Positions 1 through 24,270 of a stretch of 27,500 bases of DNA are shown here, piece after piece. The position numbers were made by a program, and so were the translations under genes. The stretch's first letter is position 1; each line of letters starts with the position of its first letter. The stretch comes from Glandiceps talaboti (lineage: Eukaryota > Hemichordata > Enteropneusta > Spengelidae): the NCBI RefSeq assembly GCF_964340395.1, contig NC_135562.1, forward strand, positions 17,958,985-17,986,484, given 5' to 3'. Under the pieces are notes generated by a model. It saw nothing but the letters and a program-made list of their open reading frames with translations, had not been told where the DNA came from and ran no database searches.

Positions 1-53
1 CCACCCTACACTAACTTAGTTTTAGGCTGACACGAATGCTCCGCTCCACTGAC

Positions 54-223
54 CTTCCACAAACTTGATAACGTCTACTCGTGTTAGTTTGTCAGATTCA
101 GGAACAACAAATGCCTTGGGAACTTCTCCTGATTTTTCATCAGGCGCACCAATGACAGCAGTATCTTGAATCAGCAGTATCTGGGTTGGTTAGTAATACA
201 GCTTCTAATTGTGCTGGGGCAAT
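54..223 (-). pseudogene. Inverted, frameshifted copy of acyl-CoA synthetase exon 11
   Basis: Read on the minus strand, this block matches exon 11 of gene B (16422-16584) almost base for base, including the donor side (GTCAGTGG follows) and the upstream intron as far as the CT microsatellite. It is 170 bp long against 163 bp, because ACTGCTG is inserted after the codons for the NPD motif, and this breaks the frame. The acceptor AG is kept (CTGAG before ATTGCC). The next exon of such a minus-strand gene would lie left of the window, so more of this copy may exist there. I read it as a broken duplicate. Confidence 0.85.
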
Positions 224-305
224 CTCAGTGCCAACGTAAATAAAAACTTGTCATTTGGATTTTGGAAAGAAAGGTCACAAACAGACATGCACTTAGAAAC
301 ATTTG

Positions 306-474
<169 letters not shown>

Positions 475-476
475 AT

Positions 477-944
477 CCCAAGGCATTTGTTGTCCCTAAA
501 TATGACAAACTGACACCAGAAGATGTTATCACGTTTGTTGGAGAAGAGAACCTTTCGGTTCAACATGTTAGTGTAGATTGGTTCAAAGGCATCACACTAC
601 CAGGTAGTGAGTCCGAGTACAGATAAAAATAAACTACTTGATCACGTTATGGTTTTTTTTTCATTCCGAGATTTTGTGAGATAATCTTCCAGAAATAAGA
701 GGAAATTTGAACAAAGAGATGCAGCTAATGAATTTGTAGTCTGTCGTATGCTTTATTTCCTATTCAGTTCTTATTTACCTATGTTTCGTTTCTTCGTTCA
801 GAAAGAATTGCTCCATACAAAAAATTCAGGGGCGGTGTTGAGTTCACAGACAAAATCCTTAAATCAACTACATTTTTGTACTGGAAAAAAAATTGAGAAG
901 CTTCTTCAAAGCTAAAGAAAAATAAAGAATAAACCAAAAAATGA
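477..944 (+). pseudogene. Gene A: decayed 3' end of an acyl-CoA synthetase paralogue
   Basis: Two blocks match gene B. Positions 477-549 match the second half of exon 11 (PKAFVVP, DKLTPEDV) but have no GT donor at the expected end. Positions 802-944 match terminal exon 12, with a good acceptor (TTCGTTCAG) and the residues ERIAPYKKFRGGVEF. A 10-bp insertion after the KSTT codons shifts the frame to a stop at 894-896, removing the TGK motif whose lysine drives adenylation. The old stop at 942-944 is still recognisable. No 5' part is present, because the fragment begins at the microsatellite. A transcribed but inactive gene cannot be excluded, but a functional enzyme can. Confidence 0.85.
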
Positions 945-1019
945 AGACCACAAAATAGATTTACTGGAATGTGTAGAGAAGAAGAAACCCTCAACATATC
1001 CATAGCCATGACTGTATTT

Positions 1020-1121
1020 ATTCTTTCGTCTGTGCCTGACATATGTCTTGACCTTGTATTGAGCACGTACATTCTTTCGTCTGTGCCTGACATATGTCTT
1101 GACCTTGTATTGAGCACGTAC
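1020..1121. repeat. Perfect 51-bp tandem duplication
   Basis: Positions 1020-1070 and 1071-1121 are identical (both start ATTCTTTCGTCTGTGCC). The B-C spacer has one diverged counterpart split around 17130 and 18760, so the duplication is specific to the A-B spacer and recent. Confidence 0.95.
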
Positions 1122-2014
1122 ACATCAGGCGTATCTAGTGTTCAATCTATTCATTGTGGGTCATTTTGGTACATGGTCATATGTCATATGGCTGCATGGT
1201 TAAGTACACGTAGAGTTGCCTCTCTTCAGGTGTCTGTGTTGCTGCCCGTGTCGCCTTAGCTTTGATCAAACTCATTGTGGGTATTTCACAGAAGTCAACT
1301 TGACATTCATAGTTTCCATCTCCGTCAAGGTAGAAGGTAAGTATCAAATCAGTGTCAATATATTATGAGAGCCACAGTTTACCATAGTCTGCTGTAAATT
1401 ATAACTAGGTCAACCCCCTTTGTTATGTTGCAGTGAGATCAGACGAATGACGGTTATTCAATACTGCAATAACCTATGTACATTTGTCCCGGTGACTTTT
1501 GTTTTACAAAATTAGTCGTACTTCTTATTGCTCCTATTAAATAAACGAAAACATTCTGAAAGCATAATAATAAAATCCTGAATATTCTACACTTCCCGCC
1601 ATACTAAAGTTGGTTCAATTTGTTGCCCTGAAGCTACCTCTACACTTATGTGTGTGGTGAAGTGTGCCAAGGTCACAACCATTTAAACTCTAAAAGTACT
1701 GTAAATAAGCTTGTCATGGTGCAAGTAAGTTAGTCATTTGAAAGTACACTTAGACTTGTCATAGTAGAACATATATGTTTTGTGATATAGTGCAAGTAAG
1801 ATTGTCATAGTGACAACTATTTTGAAATAGTGTAAATACGCTTGTCATTGTACAATTAGAATGTCATTGTTCACGACATTTGACCCTATATGTGGACAGC
1901 ACAGTTTCCAATAAACTTGAGGACAATTTCCCCGCCAATTTTAAAGCCGTAGACAGTTACACCTAGCTTCTCTCTGAAATATAGACTTTTGTGCTCTTTA
2001 GTCTTTGTATTTGT

Positions 2015-2296
2015 AATTTGAATAAGCCAGGGTATGGTACACCTAGGCCTGTAGCATTACCTAGCAAAGTACCTTCGTCCACAGGCTAGCAATAGACAAT
2101 GTTTAGCATGTGTGTTTTTTGTGTCATCACCACTGTTTCAAAAGATGTGATGTTCCTTTCCAGGCTAGTTGTCACACACATATTTGAAAAGAAAATTCAG
2201 CAATACATCCTTAATACCCTTTTCAAAGTTATCAGATCAACTATGTCTAAAATAATTTTACATATTGGTGGTTTTTTTATGAGATGCAGTTTCACA
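2015..2296 (+). promoter_or_regulatory. Conserved upstream block of gene B (putative promoter/5' leader)
   Basis: This block is conserved with 20770-21073 upstream of gene C. Shared stretches are TAATTTGAATA, GCAATAGACAATGTT and TTCCTTTCCAGGCTAGTTGTCA, the last of which looks like a splice acceptor (AG at 2162-2163) for a leader exon continuing into the first coding exon. No TATA box or initiator can be assigned with confidence. The promoter role is inferred only from position and conservation. Confidence 0.35.
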
Positions 2297-17037
<14,741 letters not shown>

Positions 17038-17608
17038 AGACCACATAAAAGATTTAATGGAATGTGTAGGGAAGAAGTCTCCAATATATCATAAGAAGAA
17101 ACCTTCAATATAGCCATAACTGTATATATTCTTTCATTTCCTTTTAAAATATTATGCAAAAAAAATTCAAACGGAATACTTTGTTAATGAATAATACCAG
17201 GCATACATTTATTAGAATATGAATATGAATATAGAGATCTTCACATCAAATCCATAACATAGGACGTAAGGTGTTATAATTAAGTATTGAACGCATATCT
17301 AGCAATATACCAATATAAAGAAATATCTTTGTTAACAATCTTACCCTGGGCATTTGTACCTGTTCTTGTCTTGAATATTTAACTGAGCATATGTAATTTT
17401 AAAAACTGTTGCACTATAACGTTAATATTATGTGAAAATACTTCAAAGTGCGATAAGGTCCTTACACTTAGTGGGATCAAATATGTTTGATGACATTATA
17501 ATTGCATTGGTTTTCAGTATTAAACATTTTTGTTACAAACCACATTCGACCAGGAATTGTAAATAAGAACTAGGATAAGTAGCCTGTTTACGTAATAGAC
17601 TGCGATGA

Positions 17609-17998
17609 CTGGGTACAGGTAGATTAATACTACAGATATTCAATCTTTCCAACCAAATTCATCTTTATAACACAAGACAGGCCAGTCAAGGTAACATATA
17701 CATCCCAACAGTTAAAACTGAATATGAGAAACGGGCATTTCACTATAGTGGTGCTGTTCTATGGAACAATCTACCCCTATCCATAAGATCATCTCCGAAC
17801 TCGTCGATATTTAAAAGACATCTTAAGAATGTAGTCTGGTAATGTAAGTGAATATCTTTTAAAGTACGCTGTGCATCTGTGACTTTTTGTCCTGGTTTGT
17901 CCCTTTTTGTTTTTGATTTTTCTGTGTACGTAATCTTGCAACAGGTTCCATTGGGAGAACAGTGCCAATGCACTGAAATGGTTTCTGTATATGAAACA

Positions 17999-18045
<47 letters not shown>

Positions 18046-18048
18046 ATA
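17609..18048 (+). mobile_element. 3' end of a non-LTR retrotransposon with (AAAT)n tail
   Basis: An open stretch 17609-17842 ends in NTRQASQGNIYIPTVKTEYE, KRAFHYSGAVLWNNLP, then a stop at 17840-17842. This is the familiar C-terminus of non-LTR reverse transcriptases (an NTR motif, then KR-F-YSGA-LWN-LP). About 150 bp of 3' UTR follows, then an AAAT run (17999-18048) that looks like the element's tail. It is 5'-truncated. The clade is not assigned. Confidence 0.7.
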
Positions 18049-19509
18049 GTGTGCCTGAAATTCGAATGAACAAGCTCGAGCTTTTAGTATCCATCTGGCC
18101 GCGCCTAACTTTCAAGTCGGGGGAGGGGGGGGGGACTTAGTATGTAGCAACTCCTTTTACATAATCTTTGTAATTTTTGTGGCGTTAGATAACATGATGA
18201 TCCTGATCCAGTTTGACATTTCAATGGATTCAAACAATGTACTTTTTATAAATTTTATACCCAGGAACCCAATCGCCTGTACGATATGTCAAGCGAAAAT
18301 GATAATATAAAGTGAATGTTACAAAAAAAGTATAGAACTTAAGTATTTGTAAAACACTGGGAAACAGAAACTGTTACGCACAACAGTGACTTTGACAAAT
18401 CGAAAGCGGTATTGGACTCCCCGTACACTGTAGGTTTGTCGTTGCGTTGTCTGCACCTGTATTCACTCACGTATTCAGCTAATGTATAATAGGATCGCCC
18501 ACAACTACGAGTCTATTTATTTTACTCTACAGTGCCAGGGGTGTATATTTCCAGCGCTATAAAGTCACAATGACCTTGAATACGAATGAGTTGTTTAACT
18601 TGTTAGTTTCCTTTGTTTGTATCCGACAATTATTTTCAAATAAACTGTACCTGACTAATTGATCTGTTTTATATTAACAATTTATACCATTTTCCAGTTT
18701 TTACTCATTTTCTTAACCTGTTTTACCGTATACGTATCCATAGGTCAGTAGAATCAAAAGACCTGTGCCTGACATGTCAGAAAATTTATTGTGCACTCAA
18801 CTGGCGTACCTAGTGTACAATCTATACATTGTAGGTAGTCACATGAATGCATGGTTGAGTACACATAGTATTCACTCTATTCAGGTGGATCTGCGTTGCT
18901 GTCTGACTAGCCTTACCTTTGATTATACTCAGTGTGGGTATTTCAGGGAAGTCAACCCGACCTAGTTTCCATCACCTTCAAGGTAGGAGATAAGTATAAA
19001 ATCAGTGCCTAACTATTATGAGAACCACAGCCTACCATAGTCTGCTGTAAATTGTAATTCTCCCAACCTCCAGCTTGTGTTGAAATAAGGTAAGACGAAC
19101 GGCGACTATTCTCAATACTGTAATATTCTATGTGCATCTGTCAAAGGTGACTTTTGTTTTACGAAATTAGTCGCACTTGTTATTGCTCAAATTGGAAAAG
19201 GAGCATATTCTGTAAGCATTGTAATAAAATACTGTATTTCACACGACATACTAAGATTGTTTCAGTAAAATATGTTGGCCTAAATGTAATGCTACACTAC
19301 AGACAAAGTAATTCATTCTTTGTGATCCAATTGTACAAAGATCACAGCTTTTCAAACTCTGCATTCGTAGCAGTAGTACAAATAAACCTATGATAATACA
19401 AATATGCCTGTTATTGTTTAAACGAGCTTGTCATACAAATTACATTGTGTACACATGGCGACCTTCTTACTAATGATTCTTGCAAAACTTTAATTTCATT
19501 TTAAGTCGC

Positions 19510-20031
19510 CAGTCAATGTATCTAATTCACTGATCTATATATCTAAGTCACTCATCTCTGTTACTTATCTATATATCTAAGTCATTAATCTATATGTCAC
19601 TAATCTATAAATTTAAGTCACTCATCCAGACATGTAATTCAGTAATCTATGTCACTAATCCATGTTTCATTAGTCAATGTATCTCAGTCACAAATATATA
19701 TAAGTCCCTAATCTATATGTAAGTCACTAATCAATGTATCTAAGTCATTAATCTATGCATCTTAGTCACTAATATATGTATATTAGTCATTAATCTATTT
19801 TTCAGTAGTCTATATATCTAAATCACTAAGCTATATATCTAGGTCACTAATCTAAGTCACTAATCTACATGTCTAAGTCACCAATCTATATATACTAATC
19901 TATGTAAATCTTTATATCTAAGTCACTAATCTATAAATCTAAGTTACTAATCTCTACGTACTAATCATGTTTCTAAGTCACTTATCTATGTTTCAAAGTC
20001 ACTAATCAATATATGTAAGTCACTAATACAA
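19510..20031. repeat. Minisatellite of about 21 bp, consensus near ATCTAAGTCACTAATCTATAT
   Basis: Some 25 degenerate units with variable length; AAGTCACTAATC is the best kept core. It is absent from the A-B spacer. Confidence 0.9.
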
Positions 20032-20769
20032 TGTAACCCAGTTGACCTGAAACGAAAAGTCGACTAGGTCAACAACAAAAATCTTACTACAATGTGTTAT
20101 CTGACTCAACAAAATCTCACTAACACTAATTACTTGTTAATGTCTTGCCTGACAAATAACTTAGTGACATTGTTACATTTCAATTGTGTGAGCTACCCTA
20201 TGTCATATCAGATCATCGCCAAATCATATACATTGTAACAACATTTACTTTTTCAGACATGTCAACTGATTAAAGTGTAACAACTTTACTTCAATTATAG
20301 TCTAGCCAGACAAAGATTTGTTTCAATCTCACTATCTCCCATTGTGGATTTGGTACAGCAATACTTGAAAGGTAGTGAGCCAAGTATTTGTTGTATGACA
20401 TAATATCTTGTATCCTGCCTAACTTTGATTATCTTATGGGCAAAGCATTACTACAAATACCTAGAGTTGGACATACTCACACAGTGAGGCTATGTGAATA
20501 TGTCCTTCGGTTGGACCCTTTTTGACTTATGTAGACGTTTGACTCCTGATTTAGGAATTTATGTAGAGGTTTGACCCCCTCTTTGAATACGAGTACGACC
20601 TTTCATTCCATAAAGGACAACGTCCACAGTTTCCAAGTGGCTGATAAACAAATTATCCCGCTAATTTCTAGTTCTATTTTATGGATGAATGTAGACATTT
20701 TACCCCTAGTTTCTGGCTGAAATGTAAACTTTTAACTCCTAGGTTTGAAAAATCTGTTTATATTTTGTG

Positions 20770-21073
20770 TTAATTTGAATATGCCACGGTAGGTACATCT
20801 GTAATCTGTACCATAACCTAGCCAAATATACCCTCGCCCACGGGCTTGCAATAGACAATGTTACATGTTACGAGCTCGTTTGTGTTTTGTGTGTACCTCA
20901 TGTGTGACCATTGCTTCTAAAGGTTAGGCGTTCCTTTCCAGGCTAGTTGTCAAAGAGCGTTGAACGGAAAATTCCGTCATAAATACTTTTTTTCAAGTGA
21001 TCGTAATTAAAAAAATCATGATTAAAATAATTTAAATTTTGATTTTTTTTTGCGTGTGTGATGCAGTTTCACA
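20770..21073 (+). promoter_or_regulatory. Conserved upstream block of gene C
   Basis: The counterpart of 2015-2296. It keeps GCAATAGACAATGTT, TTCCTTTCCAGGCTAGTTGTCA (possible acceptor, AG at 20940-20941) and GATGCAGTTTCACAATG just before the start codon. The role is inferred from conservation between the paralogues. Confidence 0.35.
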
Positions 21074-21227
21074 ATGCTGCACATCAGGCAGGTCAAACGG
21101 ACTCTGGAGTTGTGTAAACCACTAGCAGGGAAATGGAAACCATCCATCATTTCACCAACCACACCAAAACCCGTAATCAATGCACAAGTATTCACCAGGT
21201 ATCTCTGTATTTCAGCACAAAGACATG
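21074..21227 (+). CDS. Gene C exon 1: leader exon of an interrupted paralogue
   Basis: MLHIRQVKRTLELCKP to AQRH, with the same 154-bp length, phase and GTAAGTGACTATGA donor as exon 1 of gene B. Fourteen of 51 residues differ but the frame is intact. The homologue of intron 1 runs on for about 60-140 bp, then the DIRS element begins. Exons 2-6 and the first part of exon 7 are not found downstream in the window, so gene C cannot make a normal enzyme from this locus. Confidence 0.75.
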
Positions 21228-21368
21228 GTAAGTGACTATGACGTGTAATCAAGTCCAAATTAAAAATGTCATTTTATTTATTGTATTTACTGAATAAATT
21301 CCGCTTATATTACTGTGCACTATATATATTATTCTCAATTTGCCCTTTTTCAAACACACATTTGGTCT

Positions 21369-21416
21369 TTCTGTTCGACTATGATACTTACCTGTTGGCA
21401 AAATACTGATGGGTAA
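21369..21416 (+). repeat. DIRS left inverted terminal repeat
   Basis: 48 bp, exactly complementary to 27316-27363. It contains the 17-mer ATGATACTTACCTGTTG at 21381-21397. The exact outer edge is uncertain, because no matching left target flank is present. Confidence 0.9.
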
Positions 21417-21810
21417 CCCGCATTAATTCCTCCAATCCATGCCAAGAAATTTTTGGCCCCGCCCCCTCCACCATACCTGGCTCCATATTTGGTTAGCTTA
21501 GTCTCCCGCCTAAGTGGCAGTTAGCGCATGCGTACTTGTGTCTTTTATCGCATGGCGTACAAGTGTGTAGACGGATATTGTGTTTGTCTTCAAGTACCTC
21601 CCTCCAATTCCATTATACACACTGGTTTTTTCCACTTGGTTGGCTCTTTGGTTACCCTAAAGATCCTAGGATTACAGCTAAGTGTCGATTTATTGTCTCT
21701 CTCTTTGCGATTGAGATTTGTTGTGTGTTTTTCTTCTCCGTGCAGACGTCCCTTATATACGGACGTCATTGCCTTACCGTGTTGTTGTTTTTTCAGTCAT
21801 TCGTTTCGTC

Positions 21811-24270
21811 ATGACTAAACCTAAGAAGAGAGGTGTGTGTGGTCATGACATGCCTAAGCAGGATTGTCATTCTGTTTGTCTGTCTTGTCGAACGTGTTCG
21901 CAGTCCAAACCCTGTGAAGTTTGTTCTAGTTGGTCCGATGAAAATTGGCGTAAACTAGGTAAACAGTCAGACAAACAACGGTCATCTAAGCCGAGTGCTT
22001 CTGTCACTACTCCTGCGAGTGTACGGTCTTCAACTTTAACGGTAAGTTCTTCTGTCACAGCGGAACCGAAGTCAGGTAAGCTTTCTTCTAGTTCTGTTGT
22101 TTTAAACCGTCCTTTTCAGGACGAACTGGGTAGTAGTGCTAGTGGTATGCGGTCCTCTCTCGGAGAGGGCTCGACGACCGTAGACACTATACAGCTATCA
22201 CCCCCTAGTAACGTTCCTCGAGTAGCGGTCACTTCTCCCTCTCCCCTGGGGGAAGGGTTGAGTGTACTTGACGAGTCGTCACAGCACTGTGATTCTAATC
22301 GTCATAAGGCTACGAGTATTTCCGAGTCGAACGCTGGTCCAACTCGTTCAGTCGGTCGAGAGATCTCCTGTACTGACGTAACCGGGCCTGGTGTAGCTAC
22401 TACCCACGTACCTCCTCGCTTTCCAGTCTCAGGCTCGCCAGCTAATCGGACTGATTGTATTGAGGGTACGCAGACTGGTTTACACACCAATCTGGGTAAT
22501 TTTTCGAGGGTCGATCAGAGTATGAATCGTCCTCAAATTACCAATTCTAGTGATGTCAGTTCTAGACCAACGTTGTCTGCTGGGCAGAGAATACAGCGTG
22601 GTCTGGACGATTCCACTTTGTATAGGGGTGCGAGGGTTTATCCCCCTCAAACCAGAGCTGAATTTCGGAATCCCCAGTTCATGCCTATGCCTACTGGTGG
22701 TGTTTTTTCTGATCCACAGCAATTTTCTGGTGACTTTGGTTTGCCTCCTGAGACACCATGGGGTGTTTTTAATCCTCAGGTTGGTTGGCCACAGCAGTAT
22801 TGGCAGTACCCCTGGCCATCCCACCCTCCTTATTACAGGGCTGAGGGTTCAAGGCCTACTGATAGGAGGACACAGCATGATTTCATGTCTCCTACTAGGG
22901 ATTCTCCCTCTCGTTCTCGCAGACGTTTCAGAACGCAGAGGTCAAGAGACAGTTCCCCTTCGAACCAACGGTCTCCGGTCCCTAGAGGGCGGAGTTTCCG
23001 TTCACGTTCAAGATCTTCTTCGTCCTCCAAGTCGAGTGAGAGTAACCGTTCAAGGTCACGTTCTTCTGAACGTTTTGATCGGTATTCCAGTGAGAGGTCA
23101 CCCAGGCGTGAACCCAGTCGACAGGAGGTCTCCCCAGTTCGATCTAAGCGTCGAGCCAGGAGAGACATAGACGAAATGTCATTAAAGGCTCCCAGTGATG
23201 CCTCCTTTGGGAGAAATGAACCAGATACCCCCAGTGTAGTGGGCACTTTGCGTTCAACTTCCCCTACTCGTGATGAGGAGTTCTCCTTCCACGAGTGCAT
23301 TCAATGGGTTTACAATCGGTACCCAGACCGTTGTCCTAAGCCACCGCCAGCTCCCACTATGAAGTCGGAGTTTTGCATGGCTTTTGAAGAAATGGAAAAG
23401 TCTCAACCGGTCAAGGAACCGTCTACTCTTCCACTTTCTTCCATGTACTCAGGTCAACTGGACAAAATAACGTCAGAAGTTTTAGGCGAGGGCAATAAAG
23501 CTGCTGCGTTAAAACCTGGTCATTTTCCATGGTTAAAAAGTCGGTCTCGTGCATACAAGACTCACACAACCGACCCATGGATTGGTTACCCCAGCCTAGA
23601 CACTGATGCCGAGGCTGTGGATGCCAAAGCCAAAACTTTCAACTCCGTGTCTATCCCTGGTACTCAGTTAGAGCAGTTAGGGGAGATGCATGCAGAAAGT
23701 ATTCGTGCATGTTCTGTCATGGATTGGTTTCTAGCCGTAGCAACGTCTGAACTACAGCAAGAAACCCCGGAGATGCCTAAGGTTCTGAGGCTATTGCGCA
23801 TTGCAATGAAAGGCCTCTACCATGTCTCCGAATCTTCAGCGAGAGGACGGGCAGCACTTATTTTGATGGAGAGGGATGCCTTCCTGAAACGAGAGTCTAA
23901 CTCGTTAACACAGGAACTGAAACAGGAAGCAAGAGGCTCCTCGTTTTCCACTTCCTCACTGTTTGCTGGTAATTTGACTTCCCTGGCCCAGCGGGCCAGC
24001 GAAGCAAAGCAGAGAGAGCGGTTAATGTGGGAGTCACCACGTACAACCGCTACTCCAGCAAGACCAAAGGATAACCGTATAAGTACTAATACGGTGCCTG
24101 CAAACAGAAATTTCCAAGGCAACAGGAGTAAATCTGGACAGTCTAGCAGAGGACGTCCACGTAGTAAACTGCGTAGTCAACGGGGTAGAGGCAAGCCTGG
24201 CCCCAACAAGCCCTTATATAGAAAGAGTAGCTTTAAAAAACCGGGCTCTGACTCGCAGCAGCACTCCTGA
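21811..24270 (+). CDS. DIRS ORF1: gag-like protein with Cys/His cluster and RS-rich tract
   Basis: 819 residues from MTKPKKRGVCGHDMPKQD; an in-frame ATG lies 31 codons upstream (21718), but MTKPKK matches the typical DIRS gag start. Residues about 9-45 hold a zinc-binding-like cluster (CGHD, DCHSVCLSCRTC, PCEVCSSW). Residues about 365-455 are rich in RS/SR dipeptides (RSRSRSSSSSKSSE and similar), like splicing-factor RS domains. A Gly/Pro/Trp/Tyr-rich stretch (GWPQQYWQYPWPSHPPYY) precedes it. The middle (FHECIQWVYNRYPDRCPKPP) is the conserved DIRS gag core, and the C-terminus is basic (RGRPRSKLRSQRGRGKP), suiting RNA binding. The stop overlaps the ORF2 frame. Confidence 0.85.
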   Translation: MTKPKKRGVCGHDMPKQDCHSVCLSCRTCSQSKPCEVCSSWSDENWRKLGKQSDKQRSSKPSASVTTPASVRSSTLTVSSSVTAEPKSGKLSSSSVVLNRPFQDELGSSASGMRSSLGEGSTTVDTIQLSPPSNVPRVAVTSPSPLGEGLSVLDESSQHCDSNRHKATSISESNAGPTRSVGREISCTDVTGPGVATTHVPPRFPVSGSPANRTDCIEGTQTGLHTNLGNFSRVDQSMNRPQITNSSDVSSRPTLSAGQRIQRGLDDSTLYRGARVYPPQTRAEFRNPQFMPMPTGGVFSDPQQFSGDFGLPPETPWGVFNPQVGWPQQYWQYPWPSHPPYYRAEGSRPTDRRTQHDFMSPTRDSPSRSRRRFRTQRSRDSSPSNQRSPVPRGRSFRSRSRSSSSSKSSESNRSRSRSSERFDRYSSERSPRREPSRQEVSPVRSKRRARRDIDEMSLKAPSDASFGRNEPDTPSVVGTLRSTSPTRDEEFSFHECIQWVYNRYPDRCPKPPPAPTMKSEFCMAFEEMEKSQPVKEPSTLPLSSMYSGQLDKITSEVLGEGNKAAALKPGHFPWLKSRSRAYKTHTTDPWIGYPSLDTDAEAVDAKAKTFNSVSIPGTQLEQLGEMHAESIRACSVMDWFLAVATSELQQETPEMPKVLRLLRIAMKGLYHVSESSARGRAALILMERDAFLKRESNSLTQELKQEARGSSFSTSSLFAGNLTSLAQRASEAKQRERLMWESPRTTATPARPKDNRISTNTVPANRNFQGNRSKSGQSSRGRPRSKLRSQRGRGKPGPNKPLYRKSSFKKPGSDSQQHS

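Larger units (their letters stand above)
945..2296. other. Spacer between gene A and gene B, homologous to the B-C spacer
   Basis: From the stop codon of gene A to the first exon of gene B this spacer aligns, with indels, to 17038-21073. Shared stretches include ATGTGTAG plus GAAGAAG just after the stop, TACCATAGTCTGCTGTAAATT, and GACTTTTGTTTTAC followed by AAATTAGTCG. Short motifs resembling AAGCTTGTCAT recur loosely at about 1680-1870. I see no coding exon or RNA gene here. Confidence 0.7.
17038..21073. other. Spacer between gene B and gene C
   Basis: It is homologous to 945-2296 at both ends, but enlarged by a block of about 1.6 kb (roughly 17146-18757, including the retrotransposon remnant) and by a minisatellite (19510-20031). 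Homology resumes near CTGTGCCTGACAT at 18768. The parts 18049-18757 and 20032-20769 show no recognisable gene. Confidence 0.65.

Noticed and set aside
1338-1350. GGTAAGTATCAAATCAG near 1338 as a solo DIRS terminal repeat
   Set aside because: Only about 11 bases match the DIRS 17-mer, the rest of the repeat is absent, and the paralogous spacer carries a similar sequence as ordinary spacer DNA.
22550-23170. 206-residue frame inside ORF1, and minus-strand frames at 22480-23300
   Set aside because: Off-frame readings of the RS-rich region; no motif and no start context.
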